From NCBI RefSeq assembly GCF_039872745.1, contig NZ_JBDPZD010000006.1, positions 186,001-250,000 of the forward strand: a stretch of 64,000 nucleotides of DNA, read 5' to 3'. The notes under the pieces were generated by a model. It was not told where the DNA came from. It searched no databases and saw only the letters and a list, made by a program, of their open reading frames with translations. The stretch comes from Pelomonas paludis. Its GTDB lineage: Bacteria; Pseudomonadota; Gammaproteobacteria; Burkholderiales; Burkholderiaceae_C. Each line of letters begins with the position of its first letter. Within the stretch, counting starts at the first letter, position 1. A program made the translations under genes and the position numbers. Shown here piece by piece: positions 8,409 through 16,202 of this stretch.

Positions 8409-9152
8409 ATGACTGACACCACTTCCTTGGGCGTTGCTCTCGTCACCGGCGCTAGCCGCGGTATTGGCCGCTCTATCGCCACCAAGCTGGCTCAGGACGG
8501 CTGGCGCGTGATCGGCACGGCCACCAGCGAGTCCGGCGCCGCCGCCATCACCGAGGCCCTGGCGCCCCACGGCGGACGCGGCCTGGTGCTCAACGTCACC
8601 GACGGCGCCAGCGCACAGGCGGCTGTCGATGAGATCGTTGCCAAGGACGGCGGCCTGCACCTGCTCGTCAACAACGCCGGCATCACCCGCGACGGGCTGT
8701 CGATGCGCATGAAGGACGAGGACTGGGACGCTGTCATCGACACCAACCTCAAGGCCGTCTTCCGACTGTGCCGCGCGGCCACCAAGCCGATGATGAAGCA
8801 GCGTGCCGGTCGCATCGTCAACATCACCTCGGTCGTGGGTGCCTCGGGCAACCCGGGCCAGGCCAACTACTGCGCGGCCAAGGCCGGCGTGGCGGGCCTC
8901 ACGCGCTCGCTGGCACGCGAACTCGGCAGCCGTGGCATCACGGTGAACTGCGTCGCCCCTGGCTTCATCGCCACCGACATGACTGAGGTCCTGCCCGAGG
9001 CGCAGAAGACTGCGCTGCTGAGCCAGATTCCCTTGGGCCGCCTTGGCCAGCCGGGCGAGATCGCGGCGGCCGTGGCCTTTCTGGCCAGCCCTGCGGCCAG
9101 CTACATCACCGGCACCGAACTGCACGTCAACGGCGGCATGTTCATGAGCTGA
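8409..9152 (+). CDS. fabG: 3-oxoacyl-ACP reductase
   Basis: A 247-residue short-chain dehydrogenase that reduces 3-oxoacyl-ACP with NADPH. The nucleotide motif TGASRGIG (about residues 13-20), NNAG (88-91), and the catalytic residues Ser141, Tyr154 and Lys158 (NYCAAK) are all visible, followed by PGFIATDM. It lies 5 bp after fabD and before acpP, so assignment to FabG rather than another reductase is secure from context. Confidence 0.96.
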   Translation: MTDTTSLGVALVTGASRGIGRSIATKLAQDGWRVIGTATSESGAAAITEALAPHGGRGLVLNVTDGASAQAAVDEIVAKDGGLHLLVNNAGITRDGLSMRMKDEDWDAVIDTNLKAVFRLCRAATKPMMKQRAGRIVNITSVVGASGNPGQANYCAAKAGVAGLTRSLARELGSRGITVNCVAPGFIATDMTEVLPEAQKTALLSQIPLGRLGQPGEIAAAVAFLASPAASYITGTELHVNGGMFMS

Positions 9153-9196
9153 TTCCCCTTACGGGCAGCCACCTAGGGCCGCAGCTCTAGAACTCG

Positions 9197-9241
9197 TAGA
9201 ATGCGCGGCTGTTTTTCTTTCCCCCTACTCCTGGAGGAGTC
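9197..9241 (+). promoter_or_regulatory. acpP -10-like element and strong ribosome-binding site
   Basis: A TAGAAT hexamer at 9197-9202 resembles a -10 element but has no clear -35 partner. GGAGGAG at 9233-9239 is an almost perfect anti-16S match 2 nt before the acpP ATG, the strongest Shine-Dalgarno I noticed in the window. This fits the need for very high ACP output. The ribosome site is seen directly; the promoter is speculative. Confidence 0.45.
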
Positions 9242-9481
9242 ATGAGCGATATCGAAGCACGAGTCAAAAAAATCATTGCCGAACAACTCGGTGTGGCTGA
9301 AGCCGACGTCACCAACGAAAAGGCTTTTGTGGCCGACCTCGGCGCTGACTCCCTGGATACCGTCGAACTGGTGATGGCCCTCGAAGACGAGTTCGGCATC
9401 GAGATCCCCGACGAAGAAGCCGAGAAGATCACGACCGTTCAGCTCGCGATCGACTACGCCGTCAAGCACCAAAAGGCCTGA
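9242..9481 (+). CDS. acpP: Acyl carrier protein
   Basis: A 79-residue acidic acyl carrier protein, which carries growing acyl chains on a 4'-phosphopantetheine arm. The attachment Ser37 lies in the invariant GADSLDTVELVMALE motif, and the helix-2 and EFGIEIPDEEAEKI segments are standard. It is preceded by a very strong ribosome-binding site and followed 15 bp later by fabF. The holo-ACP synthase needed to activate it is encoded in the same window at 20764. Confidence 0.98.
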   Translation: MSDIEARVKKIIAEQLGVAEADVTNEKAFVADLGADSLDTVELVMALEDEFGIEIPDEEAEKITTVQLAIDYAVKHQKA

Positions 9482-9496
9482 CGCGCCCGCACCCGC

Positions 9497-10741
9497 ATGA
9501 CCCGTAGAAGAGTTGTCGTCACCGGCCTGGGCCTCATCAGCCCTGTGGGCAATACGGTGACCGAAGGCTGGGCCAATATCCTGGCCGGCCGTTCCGGCAT
9601 CGCCACCGTCACCCGCTTTGACGCCAGCATCCTGGCCTGTCATTTCGCGGGGGAGGTCAAGGGCTTCAAGATTGACGAGTACATCTCGGCCAAGGAAGCC
9701 CGGCACATGGACACCTTCATCCACTACGGGCTGGCCGCTTCGATGCAGGCCGTGCGGGATGCCGGTTTGCCCACCGGCGACCAACTCACCGAAGAGACGG
9801 CCGAGCGCATCGGCGTGATGGTGGGCTCGGGCATCGGCGGCCTGCCGCTGATCGAAGAGACCCACACCGAGCTGGTGAATCGCGGCCCGCGCCGCATCTC
9901 GCCGTTCTTCATTCCGGCCTCGATCACCAACATGATCTCGGGCCACGTCTCCATCCAGTACGGCTTCCAAGGCCCCAACCTCGCCATCGTCACGGCCTGC
10001 ACCACGGGCCTGCACTGCATCGGCGAAAGCGCTCGCATCATCGAGCGCGGTGAAGCCGATGTGATGGTGGCCGGTGGCTCCGAGGCCGCCGTGTCGCCGC
10101 TGGGCATTGGCGGTTTCGCGTCGGCCCGCGCGCTGTCCACCCGCAATGACGACCCGGCCACCGCCTCCCGCCCCTGGGACAAGGACCGCGACGGCTTTGT
10201 GCTGGGCGAGGGCTCGGGCGTGCTGGTGCTCGAAGAGTACGAATACGCCAAGGCTCGCGGCGCCAAGATCTATGCCGAGATCGTCGGCTTTGGCATGGGG
10301 GCGGATGCCTTCCACATGACGGCCCCCAACGTCGACGGCCCCAAGCGCTCCATGCGCGCGGCGCTGCGCGATGCCGGCCTCAACCCCGACCAAGTCCAGT
10401 ACATGAACGCTCACGGCACCTCGACGCCGCTGGGCGACGTGAACGAGACCAACGCGACCAAGCTGGCTTTTGGCGACCATGCCAAGAAGATGGTCATCAG
10501 CTCGACCAAGTCCATGACCGGCCATCTGCTCGGTGGCGCGGGCGGCATTGAGTCCGTCTTCACGGTGCTGGCCATCCACCAGCAGATCGCGCCGCCCACG
10601 ATCAATATCTTCAACCAGGATCCTGAGTGCGACCTGGACTACTGCGCCAACGCTGCGCGGGAGATGAAGATCGAGTACGCCGCCAAGAACAACTTTGGCT
10701 TCGGCGGCACCAACGGCACGCTGATCTTCAAGCGGGTCTGA
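9497..10741 (+). CDS. fabF: 3-oxoacyl-ACP synthase II
   Basis: A 414-residue KAS II elongation enzyme. The nucleophile Cys168 is in TACTTGLH, the two histidines appear in NAHGTSTPLGD and KSMTGHLLGGAGG, and the end motif FGFGGTNGTLIF is intact. The length matches FabF. It closes the fab series, with a small membrane protein gene 31 bp downstream. Confidence 0.97.
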   Translation: MTRRRVVVTGLGLISPVGNTVTEGWANILAGRSGIATVTRFDASILACHFAGEVKGFKIDEYISAKEARHMDTFIHYGLAASMQAVRDAGLPTGDQLTEETAERIGVMVGSGIGGLPLIEETHTELVNRGPRRISPFFIPASITNMISGHVSIQYGFQGPNLAIVTACTTGLHCIGESARIIERGEADVMVAGGSEAAVSPLGIGGFASARALSTRNDDPATASRPWDKDRDGFVLGEGSGVLVLEEYEYAKARGAKIYAEIVGFGMGADAFHMTAPNVDGPKRSMRAALRDAGLNPDQVQYMNAHGTSTPLGDVNETNATKLAFGDHAKKMVISSTKSMTGHLLGGAGGIESVFTVLAIHQQIAPPTINIFNQDPECDLDYCANAAREMKIEYAAKNNFGFGGTNGTLIFKRV

Positions 10742-10772
10742 TCCCGCGTTCACGTACCGCAGCGCGACGGCC

Positions 10773-11186
10773 ATGCGCCAAGCGCCCCCTCTTGTCGTCG
10801 TGGTGCTGCCCGATCGGCGTGCGGCCTGGGCGGTTGCCGCCTGCGTCACGCTAGCTGCAGGGGGGCTGGCGCTGCGCTTCCTGCCGTGGGCGCTGCTTGG
10901 CCTGCCCTTGGTGGCCTGGTTGGGGTTCAGGCTTGCCCGCCCGGCAGAGCGCCGCCTGCGGTTCGATGGGCAGCAATGGTGGCTGTTAGCACCAGGGTGG
11001 CGTGACGAAGTGCAGGTCAACCTGCGGATCGCCATTGACCTGGACGGTTGGCTGCTCCTGCAGGCCACGGCAGCCACCTCACGTTGGATTCGCTATTACT
11101 TCCCCTTGAATCGGGCGGGGCAAGGCAGCATCTGGGGGCAGCTACGGGCCACGTTGATTTCGGCCCCGACCCGCCCCCATGGATGA
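10773..11186 (+). CDS. Hypothetical two-helix membrane protein between fabF and rpoE
   Basis: A 137-residue protein that I cannot assign with certainty. It has two adjacent hydrophobic stretches near residues 18-50 (AAWAVAACVTLAAGGLALRF and LPWALLGLPLVAWLGF) followed by a soluble, Trp/Arg-containing C-terminal half. That layout (helical hairpin plus cytoplasmic tail) resembles the small YgfX/CptA-type membrane proteins, but only at the level of architecture. The gene overlaps rpoE by 8 bp, so it is probably co-translated with the sigma factor and may belong to the envelope-stress unit. Confidence 0.7.
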   Translation: MRQAPPLVVVVLPDRRAAWAVAACVTLAAGGLALRFLPWALLGLPLVAWLGFRLARPAERRLRFDGQQWWLLAPGWRDEVQVNLRIAIDLDGWLLLQATAATSRWIRYYFPLNRAGQGSIWGQLRATLISAPTRPHG

Positions 11187-11763
11187 CGCAGACGCTTTTC
11201 TCGTTGCCCAGGCCCAGTCTGGCAGCCAAGCCGCCTTCGAGATGCTGGTGCTCAAGTACCAGCGCCGCGTCGAGCGCTTGCTGGCCCGTTCCGTGCGCGA
11301 GCCCGACCTGGTGGCCGATCTGTGCCAGGAAACCTTCCTGAGTGCCTGGCGCGCCTTGCCGCAGTTCCAGGGTGGCAGCGCCTTTTACACCTGGCTCTAC
11401 CGCATCGCCATCAACCTGGCCAGCAAGCAAGCCCAGCGCCAAGGCAAGCGTTTGGTGCTGGAGACGCAAATTGATGGAACTTTTGAGCCCGAGCCGGATC
11501 CAAGCCATCAGGACACGCCCGAAGCCCTGCTGGCGAGCCGCCAGATGGCAGAGCGTTTGAACCAGGCGGTGGACGCTCTGGCCGACGATCAACGCCAGGC
11601 CCTGTTGCTGCGTGAGGTGGATGGATTGAGCTACGAAGAGATCGGAGAGTTGATGCAGTGCGCGCCCGGCACCGTGCGCTCGCGCATCTTCCGCGCTCGT
11701 GAGGCGGTGGCTGCCAAGCTGCGCCCCTTGCTCGACCGCGCACGGGGAGCCGGGCGATGGTGA
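11179..11763 (+). CDS. rpoE: ECF sigma factor RpoE (sigma-E)
   Basis: A 194-residue extracytoplasmic-function sigma factor that directs RNA polymerase to envelope-stress promoters. Region 2 (VADLCQETFLSAWRAL with the FYTWLYRIAINLASK continuation) and region 4 (ALLLREVDGLSYEEIGELM then GTVRSRIFRAREAV) are separated by a short linker, as in RpoE. The length matches the E. coli protein. The downstream gene overlaps by 7 bp and encodes the anti-sigma factor, followed by a periplasmic protease, the canonical sigma-E layout. Confidence 0.95.
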   Translation: MDDADAFLVAQAQSGSQAAFEMLVLKYQRRVERLLARSVREPDLVADLCQETFLSAWRALPQFQGGSAFYTWLYRIAINLASKQAQRQGKRLVLETQIDGTFEPEPDPSHQDTPEALLASRQMAERLNQAVDALADDQRQALLLREVDGLSYEEIGELMQCAPGTVRSRIFRAREAVAAKLRPLLDRARGAGRW

Positions 11764-12344
11764 GCGAGCGCCTGCAGCAAGCCCTGTCGGCCCTGGCCGA
11801 TGGCCGTGCCACGGCCCAGGAGTGGGCCGAGATCGAAGCCGCCTGGGCCCACCAGCCCGAGCTGCGGGCTCAGTGGGCCGAGATCGCCTGGATCGGTGAT
11901 GGCCTGCGCTCGCAAGACCTGCTGCGCCAGCGGGTGTCTGATGAAACCCTGCAGGCTGCGCTTCGTGCCTCACCCCATGCCACCCCCAACGCCGGACCAC
12001 GCGCGCGCCGCGACTGGTGGGCGCCCGCCGCCGCCGTAGCAGGCCTGGCGCTCGTGGCTTGGTTGGTGCCGGGCCTGCGCGGCGAGGCGCCCGTGGTCAT
12101 CGCAGCGGCACCCGCCACCACCAGCCCCTTGGCCGGCGAGAGCTTTGCCCAGGCCGTGGCGGCCCCCAGCTACGGCCGCAACCCCGGCGCCTGGTCGCAC
12201 CTGCCAGCGGCTGGTGGTGTGCGCGAAGCGAGCCTCGGGGTCGCGCCTGCGCCTGTTTTCCCTTGGGACCTGGCGGTGACGCCGCCTTGGGTCCCGTCCC
12301 TGCCCGCGTCGGACCCGGCCTCCGGGCCGGCCGTGCGTCGTTGA
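11757..12344 (+). CDS. rseA: Anti-sigma-E factor, RseA/MucA family
   Basis: A 195-residue single-pass membrane protein. The cytoplasmic N-terminal part (LSALADGRATAQEWAEIEAA, a typical RseA opening) should bind RpoE. A hydrophobic segment near residues 86-106 (APAAAVAGLALVAWLV) crosses the membrane and the Ala/Pro-rich remainder is periplasmic. It would be cleaved in response to misfolded envelope proteins. It overlaps rpoE by 7 bp. The sequence is divergent, so the call rests on position, the N-terminal motif and topology together. The rseB gene that often follows is absent. Confidence 0.85.
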   Translation: MVSERLQQALSALADGRATAQEWAEIEAAWAHQPELRAQWAEIAWIGDGLRSQDLLRQRVSDETLQAALRASPHATPNAGPRARRDWWAPAAAVAGLALVAWLVPGLRGEAPVVIAAAPATTSPLAGESFAQAVAAPSYGRNPGAWSHLPAAGGVREASLGVAPAPVFPWDLAVTPPWVPSLPASDPASGPAVRR

Positions 12345-12379
12345 CTGTCCTTGTCCATTTCAACCTGACTAGAACTCCT

Positions 12380-13828
12380 ATGCCCCAAGCCCCTCGTCGT
12401 CTTGTGCTTGCGCTGGTTGCCGGCGCATTGAGCCTCAGCCTGTTCGTGCCGGTCGGCAGTGTGAGCGCGCAGCCGCGTGTCGAGCTGCCCGATTTCAGCG
12501 AGTTGGTCGAGCGCGTTGGCCCCGCCGTCGTGAACATCCGCGTGTCAGAGAAGGTGCGCGGCGGTGTGTCGATCAATGGCATCCCGGAAGAGATGCTGGA
12601 GCAGTTCCGGCGTTTCGGCGTGCCCGTGCCAAATCAGCGTCGCGGCGCCCCGCGTGGGGGTGACGATGACGACGGCCCGATGCGCAAGGGCGTCGGCTCG
12701 GGCTTCATCCTGAGCAGCGATGGCTATGTGATGACCAATGCCCACGTTGTGGGCTCGGCCGATGAAGTCATCGTCACGCTGACCGACAAGCGCGAGCTCA
12801 AGGCCAAGATCATCGGCAGCGACCAGCGCTCCGACGTGGCCGTGGTCAAGATCGAAGCCACGGGCCTGCCGGTGGTCAAGATCGGCGACAGCAGCAAGGC
12901 CAAGGTCGGCGAATGGGTGATGGCTATCGGCTCACCCTTCGGCCTGGAGAACACCGTCACCGCCGGCATCATCTCGGCCAAGCAGCGCGACACCGGCGAC
13001 CTGCTGCCCCTGATTCAGACCGACGTGGCCATCAACCCCGGCAATTCAGGTGGCCCGCTCGTCAACCTGAAGGGCGAGGTGATCGGCATCAACTCCCAGA
13101 TCTACAGCCAGAGCGGTGGCTACATGGGCATCTCGTTCTCGATCCCCATCGACGAGGCGATGCGGGTGGCCGACCAGCTCCGCGCCGGTGGCCGCGTGGT
13201 GCGTGGCTTCCTGGGCGTGCTGCCTGATGACCTGTCCAAGGAAGTCGCTGAGTCGCTCAAGCTGCCCAAGGCCGCAGGTGCCGTGGTGCGCCAGGTGACC
13301 GAGGGCAGCCCGGCGGACAAGGGCGGCGTCGAGGGGGGTGACGTCATCACCAAGGTGGATGGCAAGCCCGTCGAGAAAGCGGCTGACCTGCGCCGCCTGA
13401 TCGCTGCCGTCAAGCCAGGCCAGAAGGCCACGCTCCAGGTCTGGCGCCGGGGCGCCTTCAAGGACCTGGTGATCACCATCGGCGAGGACGAGCGCAGCAA
13501 GCGCGCCACCAATGCCGACCCCGACGCCGGCGACAAGTCGCCCAACCCGGCCGCCACACTGGGCCTGCGCCTCGGAGACCTGAGCGACGCCCAGCGCAAG
13601 GAGGCCAAGGTCAAGGCCGGCGTGCGCGTCGAGTCGGCCAGTGGGGTGGCTGCCAAGGCCGGCCTGCGCGAGGGCGACATCATCTTGTCGGTCGACAACG
13701 TCGAGGTCAGCACCGTCAAGCAGTTCCAGGCCCAGGTCGCCAAGGCCGACAAAGGCAAGGCGCCGCTCAACCTGGTCGTCAAGCGCGACGACATGGTCAG
13801 CTTTGTGCTGATCAAACCCAGCCGGTAA
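12380..13828 (+). CDS. mucD: Periplasmic serine protease, DegP/MucD family (Do)
   Basis: A 482-residue HtrA-type protease/chaperone of the periplasm. A signal peptide covers about residues 1-30 (LVLALVAGALSLSLF to VSAQ). The trypsin-like triad is complete: His122 in TNAHVV, Asp152 in SDVAVVKI and Ser223 in GNSGGPL. Two PDZ domains follow, at about 255-345 and 380-480. The frame is open upstream into rseA, but the ATG at 12380 gives a proper signal peptide. As in Pseudomonas mucD, it lies directly in the rpoE-rseA unit and probably degrades misfolded envelope proteins. Confidence 0.95.
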   Translation: MPQAPRRLVLALVAGALSLSLFVPVGSVSAQPRVELPDFSELVERVGPAVVNIRVSEKVRGGVSINGIPEEMLEQFRRFGVPVPNQRRGAPRGGDDDDGPMRKGVGSGFILSSDGYVMTNAHVVGSADEVIVTLTDKRELKAKIIGSDQRSDVAVVKIEATGLPVVKIGDSSKAKVGEWVMAIGSPFGLENTVTAGIISAKQRDTGDLLPLIQTDVAINPGNSGGPLVNLKGEVIGINSQIYSQSGGYMGISFSIPIDEAMRVADQLRAGGRVVRGFLGVLPDDLSKEVAESLKLPKAAGAVVRQVTEGSPADKGGVEGGDVITKVDGKPVEKAADLRRLIAAVKPGQKATLQVWRRGAFKDLVITIGEDERSKRATNADPDAGDKSPNPAATLGLRLGDLSDAQRKEAKVKAGVRVESASGVAAKAGLREGDIILSVDNVEVSTVKQFQAQVAKADKGKAPLNLVVKRDDMVSFVLIKPSR

Positions 13829-13834
13829 TCCAGG

Positions 13835-13853
13835 GCCCCCATTGTTGGGGGGC
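13835..13853 (+). terminator. GC-rich hairpin after mucD
   Basis: GCCCCC (13835-13840) can pair with GGGGGC (13848-13853) 7 bp after the mucD stop. There is no T-run behind it, so it is more likely an mRNA 3'-end stabiliser or rho-assisted terminator than an intrinsic one. Confidence 0.4.
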
Positions 13854-14063
13854 AATCCAGCGTTGGCTGGTCGGACATACCGGATTGCGAAACCCAAAGC
13901 CGGGCCGACCGGGCGCCCCAAGCCCAGGCCTGGCGCAGGTATGCGCTTGCTCACCTGGCGGTGGAGCCGGGATTGGCGGTACGAGCCGCTAGAATTCAGC
14001 CGTTTTCGGGCCATTTGGTGCCGAATCCCGGCTGATTCGTCGGGCCTTCGCCACAGCCCGCAG

Positions 14064-14098
14064 ACATCCACAGATTGCCCACAGGGGCCTGTGGATAA
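14064..14098. promoter_or_regulatory. DnaA-box-like pair
   Basis: TGTGGATAA at 14090-14098 is a perfect reverse-strand match to the DnaA box TTATCCACA. ACATCCACA at 14064-14072 matches the forward consensus at 7 of 9 positions. The two face each other 17 bp apart, and CCACAG-GGGC-CTGTGG (14079-14094) forms a small hairpin within. No AT-rich unwinding region or dnaA gene is nearby, so an origin is unlikely. A DnaA titration or regulatory site, or chance, remains possible. Confidence 0.3.
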
Positions 14099-14192
14099 GC
14101 TGTTGAAAGTTTTTGCTGTTGGCGACCTGCAACGACCGGGAATTGAGCGCTGGCGCGGGTTTCCGGGCAGGCCTTTTGACTAGAATGAAGGC

Positions 14193-14257
14193 CCAACAAG
14201 CAGTTGCCATACGATTTTGTTGGAAGGCGCGTCTCCCCTTGGACGTGCCTTTTTTTT
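14193..14257 (+). ncRNA. Candidate small RNA between mucD and lepA
   Basis: TAGAAT at 14181-14186 could act as a -10 and would place a start near 14193. From there CCAACAA (14193-14199) pairs perfectly with TTGTTGG (14217-14223), immediately followed by a second 10-bp hairpin and a T-run. Two hairpins ending in an intrinsic terminator within 65 nt is the form of a short regulatory RNA. There is no good -35 (GGTTTC at the expected place), so transcription is not assured. It could also be an attenuated leader of lepA. Confidence 0.33.
14224..14257 (+). terminator. Intrinsic terminator upstream of lepA
   Basis: AAGGCGCGTC (14224-14233) pairs with GACGTGCCTT (14242-14251) with one G-U pair and an 8-nt loop, and is followed by seven further T residues. 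This is the best plus-strand intrinsic terminator in the first 20 kb. It separates the sigma-E unit from lepA. Confidence 0.65.
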
Positions 14258-14268
14258 GACTTCAGCAC

Positions 14269-14331
14269 GCCGCTTCGCGGCTTCACATCGCTTCGCGATA
14301 TGAGCTTCCGTCGCAACGGCTGCCGCCGTTG
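14269..14331 (+). repeat. Three consecutive short hairpins before lepA
   Basis: GCCGC-TTC-GCGGC (14269-14281), ATCGC-TTC-GCGAT (14287-14299) and CAACGGC-TGCC-GCCGTTG (14314-14331) are three perfect stem-loops within 63 bp. The first two share the cgcTTCGcg core. They end about 30 nt before the lepA start and would fold in its leader RNA. The purpose is unknown. Confidence 0.5.
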
Positions 14332-14361
14332 TAGCTCCTGCTCCGCGTGCCCAAGACTTTG

Positions 14362-16170
14362 ATGAACCACATCCGCAACTTCTCCATCATTGCCCACATC
14401 GACCACGGCAAGAGCACGCTCGCGGATCGAATCATTCAACGTTGCGGGGGCCTGTCTGACCGCGAGATGGAAGCCCAGGTGCTGGACTCGATGGACATCG
14501 AGCGCGAGCGCGGCATCACGATCAAGGCGCAGACGGCTGCGCTGCAGTACACGGCGCGGGACGGCCAGGTCTACAACCTGAACCTGATCGACACCCCGGG
14601 GCACGTGGACTTCTCGTACGAAGTCAGCCGATCGCTATCGGCCTGCGAGGGCGCGCTGCTGGTGGTGGATGCGAGCCAAGGTGTCGAGGCCCAGACCGTG
14701 GCCAACTGCTACACGGCGCTGGACCTGGGCGTTGAGGTGGTGCCGGTGCTGAACAAGATGGACCTGCCCTCGGCCGACCCGGACAACGCCAAGTCCGAGA
14801 TCGAGGACGTGATCGGCATCGATGCGTCGGACGCCATCCCTTGCTCGGCCAAGACCGGCATGGGCATCGACGAGATCCTGGAGGCCGTCATCGCCCGCAT
14901 GCCCGCGCCGCGTGGCAACCCGGACGGCGCGCCCCGGGGCATGATCATTGACGCTTGGTTCGACAACTACGTTGGCGTCGTGATGCTGGTGCGTGTGGTC
15001 GATGGCCAGATCGGCAAGGGCGAGCGCATCCGCATGATGGCCACCAATGCGGTCTACGGCATCGAGCACCTGGGCGTGTTCACGCCCAAGAGCGAGAACC
15101 GCGAGCAACTGCGTGCGGGTGAGGTGGGCTTCGTCATCTGCGGCATCAAGGAGCTGGCCGCCGCCAAGGTGGGCGACACCATCACCCTGGAAAAGAAGCT
15201 GCCCAACAATGCCGGCCCGGCGACCGAGCCGCTGCCCGGCTTCAAGGAAATCCAGCCCCAGGTGTTTGCGGGCCTCTACCCGACCGAGGCCAGCGAGTAC
15301 GACCAGCTGCGCGACGCGCTGGAGAAGCTCAGCCTCAACGACTCCTCGCTGCGCTTCGAGCCCGAGGTGAGCCAGGCGCTGGGCTTCGGCTTCCGTTGCG
15401 GCTTCCTGGGGCTGCTGCACATGGAGATCGTGCAGGAGCGCCTGGAGCGCGAGTTCGACCAGGACCTCGTCACCACCGCCCCGAGCGTGATCTACGAGGT
15501 CGAGCTGGGCGACGGCACCATCCTCAAGGTCGAGAACCCCAGCCGAATGCCCGACCCCGGCCGCATCGCCGAGATCCGCGAGCCCATCGTCACCGTGCAT
15601 CTCTACATGCCGCAGGACTACGTCGGCGTGGTCATGACCCTGGCCAACCAGAAGCGCGGCGTACAGCTCAACATGGCCTACCACGGCAAGCAGGTGATGC
15701 TCACCTACGAGATCCCGCTGGCCGAGATCGTGCTCGACTTCTTCGACAAGCTGAAGTCTGCCTCGCGCGGCTACGCGTCCATGGACTACGAGTTCAAGGA
15801 GTACCGCGCCGCCGACGTGGTCAAGGTCGACATCCTGATCAATGGCGAAAAGGTCGACCCGCTGGCCATGATCGTCCACCGCAGCCAGAGCCAATACCGC
15901 GGTCGTGCCGTGGCCGCCAAGATGCGCGAGCAGATCCCGCGCCAGATGTACGACGTGGCCATCCAGGCCGCCATTGGCGCCAACATCATCGCGCGCGAGA
16001 ACATCAAGGCGCTGCGCAAAAACGTGCTGGCAAAATGCTATGGCGGCGACATCACCCGCAAGCGCAAGCTGCTCGAAAAGCAAAAGGCCGGCAAGAAGCG
16101 CATGAAGCAAATCGGTTCGGTCGAGGTCCCGCAGGAAGCCTTCCTGGCCATCCTGCAGGTGGACGACTGA
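14362..16170 (+). CDS. lepA: Elongation factor 4 (LepA)
   Basis: A 602-residue translational GTPase that acts on stalled or initiating ribosomes. G-domain motifs AHIDHGKST, DTPGHVDF and NKMDLP are followed by the LepA-specific C-terminal domain (AKCYGGDITRKRKLLEKQKA). I chose the ATG at 14362, which gives MNHIRNFSIIAHIDHG as in other LepA proteins. A GTG at 14347 would add five residues. Neither start has a good Shine-Dalgarno. lepB follows after 32 bp, the usual lepA-lepB order. Confidence 0.96.
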   Translation: MNHIRNFSIIAHIDHGKSTLADRIIQRCGGLSDREMEAQVLDSMDIERERGITIKAQTAALQYTARDGQVYNLNLIDTPGHVDFSYEVSRSLSACEGALLVVDASQGVEAQTVANCYTALDLGVEVVPVLNKMDLPSADPDNAKSEIEDVIGIDASDAIPCSAKTGMGIDEILEAVIARMPAPRGNPDGAPRGMIIDAWFDNYVGVVMLVRVVDGQIGKGERIRMMATNAVYGIEHLGVFTPKSENREQLRAGEVGFVICGIKELAAAKVGDTITLEKKLPNNAGPATEPLPGFKEIQPQVFAGLYPTEASEYDQLRDALEKLSLNDSSLRFEPEVSQALGFGFRCGFLGLLHMEIVQERLEREFDQDLVTTAPSVIYEVELGDGTILKVENPSRMPDPGRIAEIREPIVTVHLYMPQDYVGVVMTLANQKRGVQLNMAYHGKQVMLTYEIPLAEIVLDFFDKLKSASRGYASMDYEFKEYRAADVVKVDILINGEKVDPLAMIVHRSQSQYRGRAVAAKMREQIPRQMYDVAIQAAIGANIIARENIKALRKNVLAKCYGGDITRKRKLLEKQKAGKKRMKQIGSVEVPQEAFLAILQVDD

Positions 16171-16202
16171 AGCCCCCCTCCCATCCCCTTTCAAAGTCTT
16201 CG

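Larger units (their letters stand above)
13829..14361. other. Spacer between mucD and lepA
   Basis: About 530 bp without a credible protein gene; the open frames here lack family resemblance and start signals. From left to right I see a GC hairpin after mucD (13835-13853), a DnaA-box-like pair (14064-14098), a -10-like TAGAAT (14181-14186), two hairpins ending in a T-run (14193-14257, candidate small RNA), and three further short hairpins (14269-14331) leading to lepA. Confidence 0.6.

Noticed and set aside
12017..12379. Upstream extension of the mucD frame into rseA
   Set aside because: The ATG at 12380 gives a normal signal peptide; the extension is an out-of-frame reading of rseA.
14064..14098. 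Chromosome origin
   Set aside because: Only two DnaA-like boxes, no AT-rich unwinding tract and no origin-linked genes such as dnaA, dnaN or gidA nearby.
13842..14183. 113-codon open frame after mucD
   Set aside because: It lacks a ribosome site, is Arg/Pro-rich, and covers hairpins and DnaA-box-like sequence; no family is suggested.
14176..14205. TTGACT as a -35 for the candidate small RNA
   Set aside because: No -10-like hexamer occurs 16-18 bp downstream; only the overlapping TAGAAT remains plausible.
15396..16202. Upstream extension of the lepB frame inside lepA
   Set aside because: It is an Arg/His/Pro-rich shadow of lepA; the lepB N-terminal membrane segments begin at 16203.
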